Shown: piece by piece, positions 1 through 9,160 of the stretch
Position numbering within the stretch: the stretch's first letter is position 1
How the letters are laid out: each line of letters opens with the position of its first letter
Assembly (NCBI RefSeq): GCF_007859315.1
Contig: NZ_VOHA01000004.1
Coordinates: 62,001 to 126,000, forward strand
DNA length: 64,000 nucleotides
Direction of reading: 5' to 3'
From: Reyranella sp. CPCC 100927
GTDB taxonomy: Bacteria; Pseudomonadota; Alphaproteobacteria; Reyranellales; Reyranellaceae
Notes under the pieces: generated by a model
Database searches by the model: none
Seen by the model: the letters and a program-made list of their open reading frames with translations, nothing else
What the model was told of the DNA's origin: nothing
Translations under genes and position numbers: made by a program

Positions 1-1953
1 ATGAGAATGATCGATTGGCCTCGCAGGTTGATGGCCGCGGCCGCCGGACGGTGGTTGTTGTGTGCCGTACTCGCGTTGGGCCTGCACGGCCCCGCATTTG
101 CAGCGCCGACCGACGATGCCAAGGCGCAGACGATCGTCCATATGCTCGACTACGTGAGTGTCGACTATCCCGAGTTCGTGCAGGACGGCAAAATTCTCAA
201 TGCCGAGGAATTCCAGGAGCAGCGCGAGTTTGCGACGCAGGTGATCGAACTGCTCGGCCAGTTGCCGTCGCAGCCGGCGCAGCCGGCGTTGCTGCAGCAG
301 GCGAAGACCCTGCTGGAGCGTATCGATGCCAAGGCGCCGGGTGATGAGGTGTCGACGCTTGCCACCGCGCTGCGCAATGGTGTGATCCAGGCGTGGCGGG
401 TGAGCGTGGCGCCGCGCAAGGCGCCGGATGTGGCGGCGGGCGGCAAGTTGTTCGCGGAGCATTGCGCTGCGTGCCATGGTGCGCAGGGACGCGGCGACGG
501 GCAACTGGCCAAGGGCATGGAACCCGCCCCCAGCAACTTCCACGATGAGGCGCGCATGCGGCAGCGCAGCCTCTATGGCTTGTACAATACCATTACGCTC
601 GGCGTCGACGGCACGTCGATGCGCGCCTTCTCCGAGCTTTCCGAGGCCGACCGCTGGGCACTGACCTTCTTCGCCGCCGGCCTGCGGGCGGATTCCGACA
701 CTGTCGCCAAGGGCGCAGCCGCATGGCGGCGCGGCGAGGGCAAGACGGTCTTCGATGGTCTGCGACCGCTCGTGACCAAGGCGCCGGGGGAAGTGGCGCA
801 GGCTGGCTCCGATCTGGACGCCGTGCGCGCCTACCTGACGCAGGAGCCCCAGGCCGTGCAGTCGGCGGCGCCGGCGCCGCTGGACTTCTCGCGCGCCAAG
901 CTTGACGAGGCGGCGCAAGCCTACGCCCGCGGCGACCGCGAGGGGGCACGACGCCTGGCCATCGCCGCCTATCTCGAGGGCTTTGAACTGGTCGAGGCGG
1001 CTCTGGACAACGTGGATGCGGCGCTGCGCACCGAGACCGAACGAGAGATGATGGCCCTGCGTTCGGCCATCGGCGATGGCAAACCAGCCGAGGCGGTGAC
1101 GGCACAGGTCGACAAGATCAAGGCGCTGCTCGATCGGGCTGACGAGAAGCTCGGCAGCGGAAACCTGTCGACGACGGCGGCGTTCGTCAGCTCGCTGCTG
1201 ATCCTGCTGCGCGAAGGCCTCGAAGCCATCCTGGTGCTGGCGGCCATCATCGCCTTCGTCGTGAAGACCGGCCGGCGCGACGCCTTGCGCTACATTCACT
1301 TCGGCTGGATGGGCGCCGTGGTGCTGGGTGCCGCGACATGGGCCGTGGCGAGCTACGTGATCAGTATCTCGGGTGCCGACCGCGAGGTGACGGAGGGCGT
1401 CACCGCGCTGCTGGCGGCCGTAATGCTGCTGTATGTCGGATGGTGGCTGCACAGTCGATCGAGTGCGCAGGCGTGGAACAAATTCATCCGCGAGCAGGTG
1501 GATACGGCACTCGGCAAGCGAACGCTGTGGGCGATGGCCGGCATCTCGTTCCTCGCCGTCTATCGCGAGCTGTTCGAGGTGATCCTGTTCTATGAGACGC
1601 TGTGGGCCCAGGCGGGATCGGAAGGGCATGGTGCGGTACTTGGCGGCATGGCGGCCGGTGCGCTGTTGTTGGTGATCATCGGCGGCGCGATCCTGCGCTA
1701 TGGCGTGCGGCTGCCGATCGGCCCGTTCTTCGCGGTCACTGGGGGCTTGCTGGCGGTGATGGCGGTGGTGTTCGTGGGCAACGGTGTGGCGGCGCTGCAG
1801 GAGGCCGGTGTGCTGGACGCCACCGCGGTGCGCTTCATCTCGTTGCCGTTGCTGGGCATCCATCCCACCGCGCAGGGGCTGGGCCTGCAGGTGGTGACCG
1901 TGCTCCTGATCGTGACCGGCCTCTGGCTCAATCGGAAGCGAGCGACGGCCTGA
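1..1953 (+). CDS. Cytochrome c-FTR1 iron permease fusion
   Basis: High-affinity iron permease of the FTR1/EfeU family with a periplasmic c-type cytochrome domain at its N-terminus (650 aa). A signal peptide covers about residues 10-35. The haem-binding motif CAACHG is at 155-160. The C-terminal half (about 395-645) has seven hydrophobic segments. The first carries the iron-relay motif REGLE (404-408); the second motif is the variant RELFE (522-526) in place of a second REGLE. In this architecture the haem domain is thought to handle electrons from Fe(II) oxidation during uptake; that is family knowledge and not shown here. The reading frame begins at the first base of the window, so the true start could lie upstream; ATG at 1 or 7 gives a normal signal peptide. 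The next gene follows after 170 bp with no obvious terminator. Confidence 0.9.
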   Translation: MRMIDWPRRLMAAAAGRWLLCAVLALGLHGPAFAAPTDDAKAQTIVHMLDYVSVDYPEFVQDGKILNAEEFQEQREFATQVIELLGQLPSQPAQPALLQQAKTLLERIDAKAPGDEVSTLATALRNGVIQAWRVSVAPRKAPDVAAGGKLFAEHCAACHGAQGRGDGQLAKGMEPAPSNFHDEARMRQRSLYGLYNTITLGVDGTSMRAFSELSEADRWALTFFAAGLRADSDTVAKGAAAWRRGEGKTVFDGLRPLVTKAPGEVAQAGSDLDAVRAYLTQEPQAVQSAAPAPLDFSRAKLDEAAQAYARGDREGARRLAIAAYLEGFELVEAALDNVDAALRTETEREMMALRSAIGDGKPAEAVTAQVDKIKALLDRADEKLGSGNLSTTAAFVSSLLILLREGLEAILVLAAIIAFVVKTGRRDALRYIHFGWMGAVVLGAATWAVASYVISISGADREVTEGVTALLAAVMLLYVGWWLHSRSSAQAWNKFIREQVDTALGKRTLWAMAGISFLAVYRELFEVILFYETLWAQAGSEGHGAVLGGMAAGALLLVIIGGAILRYGVRLPIGPFFAVTGGLLAVMAVVFVGNGVAALQEAGVLDATAVRFISLPLLGIHPTAQGLGLQVVTVLLIVTGLWLNRKRATA

Positions 1954-2123
1954 ACCGGGGACGGCCCTTCCGGCAGCTCTACCGTCGCGTTCGTTCTCGC
2001 CGGTGAGAAAAGATCAGTTGCTACTGGCAAAGAGCGGTGCCCATCGGCGTCGATGGGCCTGCATCGACCAGGGCGCCGGAGGCGAGTAGTAATGATGGAC
2101 TTGGATCGCGGGGTTGAACCGGG

Positions 2124-3410
2124 ATGAACAAGACCATCAGGACCATCGCCGGGGTCGCCGTCATGGTGGGTGCGCTCAGTGCGATCGACGTATCCAGTCA
2201 CGCGCAGCAGGGCGACCAGCAGCAGGCGACACTGCCGACGAGCAAGGGCGAACTCATCGCGCGATTGCACGAAACGGGCATGTCGCGGGGCGCCGCTCGG
2301 CGCATCGCCGACCGGTCGTTGCCGGCGCTGGTCCTGGAGACAACGGTACGCGACGAGGCGTCCATTCCGGCCGGCGCCAGCAAGATCGGCGGCCTGCCGG
2401 ATTTGGCGAAGGATGTCGCATGGCCGACCCGGCCGCCGTATGACGGCGCCACATCGCTTGCCGAAGCCTACCGCAAGGAGGCCGCCGACGCGCTCGCCGA
2501 TGCCGGCGTGGTCCCGCCGTGGCTGCCGGCCGAGGAGGGACGAAAGCATGTCGAGGAGCGGCGCCGGCAGCGCGCGGAAGCGGCCAAGGCGACACGCGAG
2601 ATCATGGAGAAGGCGGGTGCGGACAAGGGTGTCGATTTTGACGCCCTGACCGCCCCGACATCGCCGGAGCATGCGGCCAAATACAGCCAGGAACGTCTGG
2701 CGATGGCCGACGCGGTGTCGTCGGCATTCCCGCTGAGTTTCATCGGCCAGTTCGATCTGGCGACGCTGTCCAAAGCACCCGGCTTCGACAAGAGCCTGCC
2801 CGATCACGGTCGCCTGTTGCTGTTTCACGACTACTGGCAGAACCCGGCGACCTTCGAGCCACGGTCGGCCGTGGGCGTCCGGCTGATCTGGGACCAGACA
2901 CCGGTATCGTCGCTGGCGCGCGCGCCGCTGCCGGCGAAGCTCGCTGACGTGGCCAGGCTGTCGCCGTGGACGGTGTTCAAGCCGGCGGCCGTGTCGCCGC
3001 GATCCGTCGTCACGACGATCCCGGTCGGCGATGCATCGTGGGACATGCTGCAGATCGACCAGGAGGCGGCGTCGATGTACGGCGACTGGATTGCGTCGCT
3101 GGGATGGCCGACGGATGACGGCAACCGCAACCACCAACTGGGCGGTTGGCCGCGTGCGATCCAGAACGGGATGCAGTCGACCAGCCAGCTGGCATCCAAC
3201 GGCATCGATGCCGGCCGGCCGGAAGCCTACCAGAGCGATGCCGCCAAGCGCCTGCTGGCCGACGCGAAGGACTGGAAGCTGGTGTTGCAGATCGGCCGCG
3301 ACCAGGCCGTCGGGCTCGACCTGCCGGGCGCTTTCTATGTGCTCATGCGGGAGCAGGACATCCGCGATCGTCGCTTCGATCGGGCATGGTTGATCTATGA
3401 ACAGGATTGA
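2124..3410 (+). CDS. DUF1963 (YwqG-like) exported protein
   Basis: 428-aa protein with a signal peptide (about residues 1-28, ending SSHAQQ). The body resembles the DUF1963/YwqG family: an N-terminal block with alternating hydrophobic strands, the segment GGLPDLAKDVAWPTR near residue 90, and a later FIGQFDLATLSKAPG block, typical of the family's 'measured against a threshold' fold. No catalytic function is established for DUF1963. An Arg/Lys/Glu-rich insertion lies near residues 140-175. The ATG is preceded by a weak GGG-rich stretch. An exported DUF1963 protein is somewhat unusual, since the family is mostly described as cytoplasmic; this is my recollection and needs a database check. Confidence 0.7.
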   Translation: MNKTIRTIAGVAVMVGALSAIDVSSHAQQGDQQQATLPTSKGELIARLHETGMSRGAARRIADRSLPALVLETTVRDEASIPAGASKIGGLPDLAKDVAWPTRPPYDGATSLAEAYRKEAADALADAGVVPPWLPAEEGRKHVEERRRQRAEAAKATREIMEKAGADKGVDFDALTAPTSPEHAAKYSQERLAMADAVSSAFPLSFIGQFDLATLSKAPGFDKSLPDHGRLLLFHDYWQNPATFEPRSAVGVRLIWDQTPVSSLARAPLPAKLADVARLSPWTVFKPAAVSPRSVVTTIPVGDASWDMLQIDQEAASMYGDWIASLGWPTDDGNRNHQLGGWPRAIQNGMQSTSQLASNGIDAGRPEAYQSDAAKRLLADAKDWKLVLQIGRDQAVGLDLPGAFYVLMREQDIRDRRFDRAWLIYEQD

Positions 3411-3464
3411 ACGTCGGCGCGTAGCGTACGGCCGCTGCGGTGCGCTCCTGTGGCGGCCGCGCTC

Positions 3465-3884
3465 ATGAACAATGTGGAGACGCTCCTCGGCCGGTCGATC
3501 GAGGACCTTCTTGACGTGCTCAAGGCGCAGCATCCGGTTGTCCAGTCGATCGGCGATTGCACCTATGTGAGTGTCCGCGACGCGGGTCTCTCCTTCGTCC
3601 TGCCCGACAACAAGCACATCGACACGGTACAGCTCTACGCGGCCGGAAAGGATGGCTACAGCGGTTTTGCGCATCCCATCCCAGGTGGTCTGACATTCAT
3701 GATGTCACGGGTCGCGATTCGACGCCTTCTTGGTCCGCCCGGCCGCACAGGCGAGGCGACCGTGCTGCCGATCCTGGGAAAGAAACCGCCCTGGGATCGT
3801 TTTGTGCTCGGTAGCCTGGCAATCCACGCCGAGTACGCCGACGACGTGCAATCCGTCCAGATGTTCTCATTGACGGCGCCCTGA
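3465..3884 (+). CDS. Hypothetical protein, possibly immunity-like
   Basis: 139-aa soluble protein with no signal peptide or membrane segment. The in-frame GTG at 3450 is an alternative start, and neither start has a good ribosome binding site. The C-terminal half has a pattern of Gly-Pro, a Gly-rich turn, then PWDRFVLGSLAIHAEYADD and an acidic strand. I associate this ending with small orphan proteins near toxin/immunity loci, but no toxin gene is adjacent, so the function is not assigned. It is followed by a strong bidirectional terminator hairpin. Confidence 0.6.
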   Translation: MNNVETLLGRSIEDLLDVLKAQHPVVQSIGDCTYVSVRDAGLSFVLPDNKHIDTVQLYAAGKDGYSGFAHPIPGGLTFMMSRVAIRRLLGPPGRTGEATVLPILGKKPPWDRFVLGSLAIHAEYADDVQSVQMFSLTAP

Positions 3885-3911
3885 TTGCGCCGTGGCACGC
3901 GCCCACGATCA

Positions 3912-3941
3912 GCAGCCCGGCGACGTTGATCGCCGGGCTGC
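3912..3941. terminator. Bidirectional terminator hairpin
   Basis: Perfect 12-bp inverted repeat GCAGCCCGGCGA / TCGCCGGGCTGC with a 6-nt loop (CGTTGA). It lies between the convergent ends of the orphan gene (stop at 3884) and the aldehyde dehydrogenase (stop at 3967). There is no long T-run on either side, so termination would rely on the GC-rich stem. Confidence 0.75.
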
Positions 3942-3966
3942 CAGCACGCTGGCGCCATCCCGCGCC

Positions 3967-5439
3967 TCAGCGCATGACGAACGGGTTGGCGGGCGAGCCT
4001 TCGGCCATGGAGATCCACACGCTCTTGGTCTCGAGATACTCGCGGATCGCCTCGATGCCGCTTTCACGGCCGATGCCGGAATGCTTCATGCCGCCGAACG
4101 GCATCATGTAGCTGATCGCCCGATAGGTGTTGACCCAGACGGTGCCGGCCTTGAGCGCCGCCGACATGCGCAGCGCCCGGTTCATGTCCTTGGTCCAGAC
4201 GCCCGCGGCCAGGCCGTAGATCGTGTCGTTGGCGAGCTTCACCGCTTCGGCTTCGTCCTCGAAGCCGATGATCGAGAGCACCGGTCCGAAGACCTCCTCG
4301 CGGGCGATGCGCATCTCGGGCTTCACGTCCGTGAAGATGGTCGGCTCGACGAACTGGCCGCCCGGCAGGTCGCTCGCGGCGCCGCCGCCCAGGATGCAGC
4401 GTGCGCCCTCGGCCTTGGCGATCTCCATGTAGTCGAGGATTTTGCGATACTGCGGTGTCGTCGTGACCGGTCCGATATTGGTGTCCGGCTTCATCGGATC
4501 GCCCTTGCGGGCGGTGCGGCCGAGTTCGACGACCTTCTTGCTGAATTCGTCCTTGATCGAGTTCTGCACCAGAAGCCGCGAGCCCGCGATGCAGGTCTGG
4601 CCGGTGGCGGCGAAGATGCCGGAGATGGCACCGGCCGCCGCTGCGCCCAGGTCGCAGTCCGCGAACACGATGTTGGGCGACTTGCCGCCCAACTCCAGCG
4701 AGACGCGTTTCATCGTTTTGGCCGCCTGCGCGTAGATCTTGGCGCCCGTCGCGTCCGAGCCGGTGAAGGTGATCTTGGCGACACCTGGATGATCGACCAG
4801 CGCGGCGCCGGCCTCCTGGCCCAGGCCCGTCACGACGTTGAAGACGCCGTCGGGAAAGCCGGCTTCCTTGGTGAGGGCGGCGAATTCCAAGGTCGAGGCC
4901 GAGGCGAACTCCGACGGCTTGACCACGACGGTGCAACCGGCGGCGATCGCCGGCGCGCATTTCCAGGCGATGAACAGCAGCGGCGAGTTCCACGCCGTCA
5001 GCGCCGCCACAACGCCCATCGGCTCGTGCCGCGTGAAGGCGAACGTGTCGGGCTTGTCGATCGGCACGACGGCGCCCTCGATCTTGTCGGCCAGCCCGCC
5101 GAAGTAGCGCCACCATTCGGGATGATAGGCGAGCTGGCCGCGCATCTCGGCCAGCAGTTTGCCGTTGTCGCGCACCTCGACCTCGGCCAGGCGATCGACG
5201 TTGGCGGCGACAAGATCGGCCAGCTTCAGCATCAGCTTGCCGCGCGCCGAGGGCGTCAGCTTCGACCACGGGCCCTGCATGGCCTGGGCCGCCGCGCTGA
5301 CGGCACGATCGACGTCGCGGGCGCAGCCCTGCGGGATCTTCGCCCATGCCTCGCCGCGATAGGGGTCCATGCTGTCGATCCACTTGCCGCCGAGCGGATC
5401 GACATACTGGCCGCCGATGAAGTGCTGATAGGTCTTCAC
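3967..5439 (-). CDS. NAD(P)-dependent aldehyde dehydrogenase
   Basis: 490-aa aldehyde dehydrogenase superfamily enzyme that oxidises an aldehyde to a carboxylate with NAD(P)+. All key residues are present: Asn151 in AWNSP, Lys174 in VVVKPSE (cofactor binding), general base Glu249 in LELGG, and nucleophile Cys283 in GQTCIAGSR. Length is normal for the ALDH family. The start ATG has a strong AGGAGG site a few bases upstream. The gene stands alone and is divergent from the DUF2478 gene across a 141-bp gap, so substrate identity cannot be inferred from context. It resembles betaine/gamma-aminobutyraldehyde-type ALDHs in overall pattern, but I would not name the substrate. Confidence 0.93.
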   Translation of the reverse strand: MKTYQHFIGGQYVDPLGGKWIDSMDPYRGEAWAKIPQGCARDVDRAVSAAAQAMQGPWSKLTPSARGKLMLKLADLVAANVDRLAEVEVRDNGKLLAEMRGQLAYHPEWWRYFGGLADKIEGAVVPIDKPDTFAFTRHEPMGVVAALTAWNSPLLFIAWKCAPAIAAGCTVVVKPSEFASASTLEFAALTKEAGFPDGVFNVVTGLGQEAGAALVDHPGVAKITFTGSDATGAKIYAQAAKTMKRVSLELGGKSPNIVFADCDLGAAAAGAISGIFAATGQTCIAGSRLLVQNSIKDEFSKKVVELGRTARKGDPMKPDTNIGPVTTTPQYRKILDYMEIAKAEGARCILGGGAASDLPGGQFVEPTIFTDVKPEMRIAREEVFGPVLSIIGFEDEAEAVKLANDTIYGLAAGVWTKDMNRALRMSAALKAGTVWVNTYRAISYMMPFGGMKHSGIGRESGIEAIREYLETKSVWISMAEGSPANPFVMR

Positions 5440-5580
5440 ATGATCCTCCTGTGGACGACGCGTCAGGCCGACCTGACTCTATGCCTGCTGTGAGGCGCTT
5501 GTACGAGCATGACCCTGGACCTGTCATGTCCATTCGCTATAGTTCCGCATATACAGCGTCGTCACGGATGGGCTGAGCTC

Positions 5581-6090
5581 ATGAAGAAGATCGCCGTGGT
5601 GCAGGGCGCACCGGGCGCGCGGGTCCAGGATCTGTTCCGGGGCCTGGCGCAGCGCTGGCAAGCGTCCGGCCGCCTGGCGGGCGTGATCGCCGAGGATCAC
5701 GATCTGCCCGATCGTGCCTGCAGTGCCGGCTACCTGCGCAGCCTGAGCAGCGGCGAGCGCTTTGCGATGTTCCAGGATCTCGGGCCGGGGTCGACAGGCT
5801 GCCATCTGGCGAGCGATGGCGTGCTCGCGGCCGCCGCTGCCGTTCGGCGCGATGTCGCCGGCGGCTGCGATCTGGTGATGCTGAGCAAGTTCGGCAAGCT
5901 CGAAGCGGGCGGCAGCGGGTTGCGCGATGCGTTCGGCGCGGCCATCGAGGCAGGAACACCCTTGCTGACGTCCGTCTCTGCGGCCTGTTTCGCGGCCTGG
6001 GAAGCGTTTGCCGCGCCGTTGTTCACCGTCGTTCCCGCTGACGCCGATCGGATCGACGCGTGGTGGCGGAGCGTCCGTCAGCCCATGTAG
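5581..6090 (+). CDS. DUF2478 family protein
   Basis: 169 aa. It begins MKKIAVVQGAPG and contains the characteristic block MLSKFGKLEAGGSGLRD, followed by a strand-rich C-terminal half with PLLTSV. This matches the DUF2478 family, small putative nucleotide-binding proteins often found beside molybdenum or nitrogen-metabolism genes. No such neighbours are present here. An in-frame upstream ATG at 5509 would add 24 residues with no family similarity, so the later start was chosen. It has its own promoter region shared with the divergent aldehyde dehydrogenase. Confidence 0.75.
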   Translation: MKKIAVVQGAPGARVQDLFRGLAQRWQASGRLAGVIAEDHDLPDRACSAGYLRSLSSGERFAMFQDLGPGSTGCHLASDGVLAAAAAVRRDVAGGCDLVMLSKFGKLEAGGSGLRDAFGAAIEAGTPLLTSVSAACFAAWEAFAAPLFTVVPADADRIDAWWRSVRQPM

Positions 6091-6143
6091 GATTGAAAAC
6101 GCCTCGTTCGTCCTCGGGGCGGCTATTCGTAGGCGCAAGCACG

Positions 6144-6557
6144 ATGTCGCAACGGGATGGAACCGCGGAAGCCGAGATCAGGGCGCTCATCGAAGGTTGG
6201 GCGGACGCCGTCCGGCGACATGACCTGCCGGCCATAGTGGCGCATCACGACGACCATATCGTGATGTTCGATGTGCCACCGCCGCTGCGGTCGCTGGGCT
6301 TGGCGGCGTACCGGAGCACCTGGGATCTGTTCTTCGCCTATCATCAACCCGGTCAAGCCTTCGACATCGAAGAGCTGCACATATGGGCCGGCGACACCGC
6401 GGCCTTTGCGGCTGCCGTCATGCGTTGCGGGTCGGCCACGGTCAGTGGCCCTCCCGTGCCGGACGGCTTCCAGTTTCGACTGACCATCGGGCTTTGCAAG
6501 GTCGACGGGGCCTGGCGCATCCAGCACGAGCACCATTCAGTGCCGGCGACAGACTAG
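6144..6557 (+). CDS. SnoaL/NTF2-like domain protein
   Basis: 137-aa protein with the alpha+beta cone fold signature of the SnoaL/NTF2 superfamily: an N-terminal helix (EIRALIEGWADAVRRHD), an early strand with HDDHIVMFDV, a mid-protein helix and a C-terminal strand pair ending GAWRIQHEHHS. Members act as small isomerases, hydrolases or binding proteins for hydrophobic ligands, so the activity cannot be set from sequence. The ATG at 6144 aligns with the family's N-terminus; an upstream in-frame codon at 6060 overlaps the preceding gene and was rejected. Only 13 bp separate its stop from a repeat element. Confidence 0.75.
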   Translation: MSQRDGTAEAEIRALIEGWADAVRRHDLPAIVAHHDDHIVMFDVPPPLRSLGLAAYRSTWDLFFAYHQPGQAFDIEELHIWAGDTAAFAAAVMRCGSATVSGPPVPDGFQFRLTIGLCKVDGAWRIQHEHHSVPATD

Positions 6558-6570
6558 GATTCGCTGCCCG

Positions 6571-6660
6571 CTGTCATCCCGAGCGCAGCGAGGGATCTTT
6601 CGATGCAGGCGCACGCGTGCGTCACTTTCACAAGATCCCTCGCTGCGCTCGGGATGACAG
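6571..6660. repeat. Dispersed palindrome family A, copy 1
   Basis: Perfect 29-bp inverted repeat beginning CTGTCATCCCGAGCGCAGCG, with a 32-nt loop that is homologous (in the opposite orientation) to the loops of the copies at 18.4 and 42.1 kb. A flank, CTGTATCAGGGACGCGTGAT, follows on the right and is shared in inverted form with the copy at 18.36 kb. The element lies between convergent genes and could end transcription from both sides. Confidence 0.9.
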
Positions 6661-6690
6661 CTGTATCAGGGACGCGTGATTCCGTCGCCG

Positions 6691-7833
6691 TCAGTATTTG
6701 TGTCGGGCGAGGATGTCGGCCTTCGATGGCGTTGCCGGTGCACGGCCCTGGAAGGCGAGCAGTTCGGCGATGCGGTTGGTGAAGATGCCGTCGACGCCGC
6801 GGGCCATCACCGCTTTGAAATCGGCCGGCTCGTCGACGGTGTAGACGTGGATGACGAGGCCCGCGGTGTGCGTGAGTTCGTTCATCCACGGCTGCACCAG
6901 GTCGGCGTAGCTCTGGTCGCCGCCGTTGGCGAGCGCGGCGGACGGGCCGGTGCCGATGGCGCCGTGTTGCTGGCCGAAGCGCACCCAGTCGGCGAATTCA
7001 TCGCGCGATTTCACTTCCTGGCGGGCGTAGTAGGCGGCGAGTTCGGGACCGCCGGGGGGCGCCTTGGTCGTGGTGTCCTTGGGCGTGATGCCGTCTTCGC
7101 CCAGCCACAGCAGCAGGATTTTGGGCGTCGTGGGCATTTCCTTCTGCAGCAGCTCCAGGCTGCTCTTGTCGAAGGTCTGCAGGATGACCCGGCCCGGCGT
7201 ATAGGCGATCCCCACGGTCTTCGATGCATCGAAGCCGGCCGGCGCCGGACGCGCCGCCAGCCAGCCGCGCTGGTCGAGCTTCGCCTTCAGGTCCTTCTCG
7301 ATCCCGGGAAACTGCGCCGGCACCTTGGTCTCGATATAGAGGCCGGGCTTGTGCGTGCCGCCCTCGGCGATGTCGATCACCTCGTCGAGGGTCAGGATCT
7401 TCAGGCCGGCGAATGAGGGCCGGGCGCGATCAGGGAACGCGGCGTTGAACCAGGAGCCGGCATCGAGCTGCTTGAGCTCGGCCAGGGTGAAGGCGCTGAT
7501 GGGCTGGTCGGCGCGATCGGGAAAGACCTGCGCGACGTTGGTCGTGCGCTTGAGCTTGTCGTCGTGGAAGGCGATCAGCACACCGTCCTTGGTGCGCTGC
7601 AGGTCGAGCTCGAGATAGTCGGCGCCCAGGTCGCGGGCCAGCAGATAGGCCGGCGCGGTCTCTTCCGGCGCATCATGGGAGGCGCCACGATGCGCGATGG
7701 CGGCGGGCCAGGGCACGCCGGCCTTGGCGCTCAACGTCTTGCCGACGGGATCATCGGCGCGGGCAGGGACGACAGACAGGCTCATGAGCAGGGCCGCCAG
7801 GGTGGTGAACAGGCGCAATCCAGTCTGCGGCAC
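6691..7833 (-). CDS. Exported glycerophosphodiester phosphodiesterase
   Basis: 380-aa GDPD-family enzyme that splits glycerophosphodiesters into glycerol-3-phosphate and an alcohol. A signal peptide ends near ARADD, so it acts in the periplasm. Catalytic-site motifs are clear: AHRGASHDAPEET (His48-Arg49 and the Glu pair), then YLELDLQ (Glu75, Asp77) and FHDDKL (His90). The TIM-barrel continues to IFTNRIAELL near the C-terminus, which is the usual family ending. I chose the GTG at 7833 because AAGGAG sits 6 nt upstream; an earlier in-frame GTG at 7866 lacks such a site. Probable role is scavenging phosphate or carbon from lipid headgroups. Confidence 0.92.
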   Translation of the reverse strand: MPQTGLRLFTTLAALLMSLSVVPARADDPVGKTLSAKAGVPWPAAIAHRGASHDAPEETAPAYLLARDLGADYLELDLQRTKDGVLIAFHDDKLKRTTNVAQVFPDRADQPISAFTLAELKQLDAGSWFNAAFPDRARPSFAGLKILTLDEVIDIAEGGTHKPGLYIETKVPAQFPGIEKDLKAKLDQRGWLAARPAPAGFDASKTVGIAYTPGRVILQTFDKSSLELLQKEMPTTPKILLLWLGEDGITPKDTTTKAPPGGPELAAYYARQEVKSRDEFADWVRFGQQHGAIGTGPSAALANGGDQSYADLVQPWMNELTHTAGLVIHVYTVDEPADFKAVMARGVDGIFTNRIAELLAFQGRAPATPSKADILARHKY

Positions 7834-8043
7834 GGCGCTCTCCTTTGCCAAGGATGCCGGCAGCACAGCATGCGGCTATTGCGTTCCGATGACGGCACTG
7901 ACCCGCGAGCAGGGGCCCCAGTGCTGTTCATGGCAGCATCACAGGGAATGAGACGGCACTACGGCGTGTCTGCCTTGAACCTCGGTGAAGCGCCGCAACC
8001 CCAAGGCGACGCACGTCGAGGAGGCGTTGTTCACGAGGGTAGG

Positions 8044-9045
8044 ATGTCGCAGGCGTATGTCGTTCTAGCAGGTGATACTCTCACCAAGATTGCCCAGAAA
8101 TTTGGAAAAGCGTCATGGCGTGTCATCTACGACGCACCCGAAAATGCCGAGTTCCGGCGCCGCCGACCGAACCCTGATCGGATATATCCAGGCGATCGCC
8201 TGATCATCCCGGACGAACCCGGATCCGTATCGCCCGACCCTCTCGATATCATACGTGTCGTCGGTACGGATGGCGTGCGCCAGGGCATAACGCGAGTCTC
8301 CGACCCATCGGAGAACGCGTGGGAGCACGTCGTGCTCAACCTGTCTCTTGTCAAAATGGAAGTCCACAAGAGGAGCCCCGGCGATGTCACCTGGGGCGTG
8401 ACGGACTATTTGTCTGGCATCGATGGCCAGCCGGATTTCGAAACGACCCTGCGGACCATCCGTCGTGGGCGGCCGAATTGTGTGATGACACAGGCCGCGT
8501 TTCAATTCATGCCTAGATTTCCGGGGAGCAAGGGTTTCCTTTTCGGACGCTTGGTGATCGACCACAAGAGCGCCCGGGTCACCGCTGACGACCAGACGCG
8601 TCCGAACCGCGCAGCGCTGAGCTTCTTCGAATCCCCCGGGCGCTTCCAGGTGACGGCCGCACCGTCCGGCGTTCCGGCGAGCGGCTGTGCGCACGGGCTT
8701 GGCAGCCTGATACCGGTGATTGTCGACGGCAAGCCCAGCGCAAACGACGACCTGTGGAAGGAGGTATCGGGCTACGGTGCGACAGGCTGGACGGTCGTCG
8801 GCATTCACAAAGCGTGGAATGTGCTCTCCCTTTACTGCCAGCGCTGGAAGGGGGCTGGGCGTCGAACCCCGAATGAACTCAGGAACGCCTTTGTGAAAGC
8901 AGGCTACGACGATGCCGTATTACTGGACGGAAGTGATTCGATACTGCTTGATATTAGCGGTGAGAGGGTCATCGATCCGGCGCCCGTCAAGAAGCGCATC
9001 AACCAAACCTTTCTGTGTTTCACCGTGCCCACAACCACGGTCTAG
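8044..9045 (+). CDS. LysM + phosphodiester glycosidase-like protein
   Basis: 333 aa. Residues 3-47 form a LysM peptidoglycan/chitin-binding domain (YVVLAGDTLTKIAQKFG, then YPGDRLIIPDEPG). The rest resembles the phosphodiester glycosidase (NAGPA/DUF2233) family: an early GVTDYLSG region, a central SGCAHGLGSLIPVIVDGK, and the C-terminal DDAVLLDGSDSILLD, which corresponds to the family's usual D-G-G-x-S-T block but has Ser in place of the second Gly. No N-terminal signal peptide is visible. The ATG at 8044 has GAGGG upstream. The domain pairing suggests a protein that binds cell wall and removes a phosphodiester-linked sugar, but that is inference. Its base composition is slightly lower in GC than the neighbours'. 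Confidence 0.75.
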   Translation: MSQAYVVLAGDTLTKIAQKFGKASWRVIYDAPENAEFRRRRPNPDRIYPGDRLIIPDEPGSVSPDPLDIIRVVGTDGVRQGITRVSDPSENAWEHVVLNLSLVKMEVHKRSPGDVTWGVTDYLSGIDGQPDFETTLRTIRRGRPNCVMTQAAFQFMPRFPGSKGFLFGRLVIDHKSARVTADDQTRPNRAALSFFESPGRFQVTAAPSGVPASGCAHGLGSLIPVIVDGKPSANDDLWKEVSGYGATGWTVVGIHKAWNVLSLYCQRWKGAGRRTPNELRNAFVKAGYDDAVLLDGSDSILLDISGERVIDPAPVKKRINQTFLCFTVPTTTV

Positions 9046-9160
9046 GCAGCGAAAACCGCCGATGCTGATATGGGCGACATCTCAATGATGGCGCGACAAT
9101 GTATTTTACCTGCGCTCCGCGGGCGGCGACGGTGCCGCCGCCAGCACACAGGAGCATGCC

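Noticed and set aside
1698-3674. 658-aa minus-strand frame
   Set aside because: Antisense to the FTR1 end and the DUF1963 gene, no recognisable motif.
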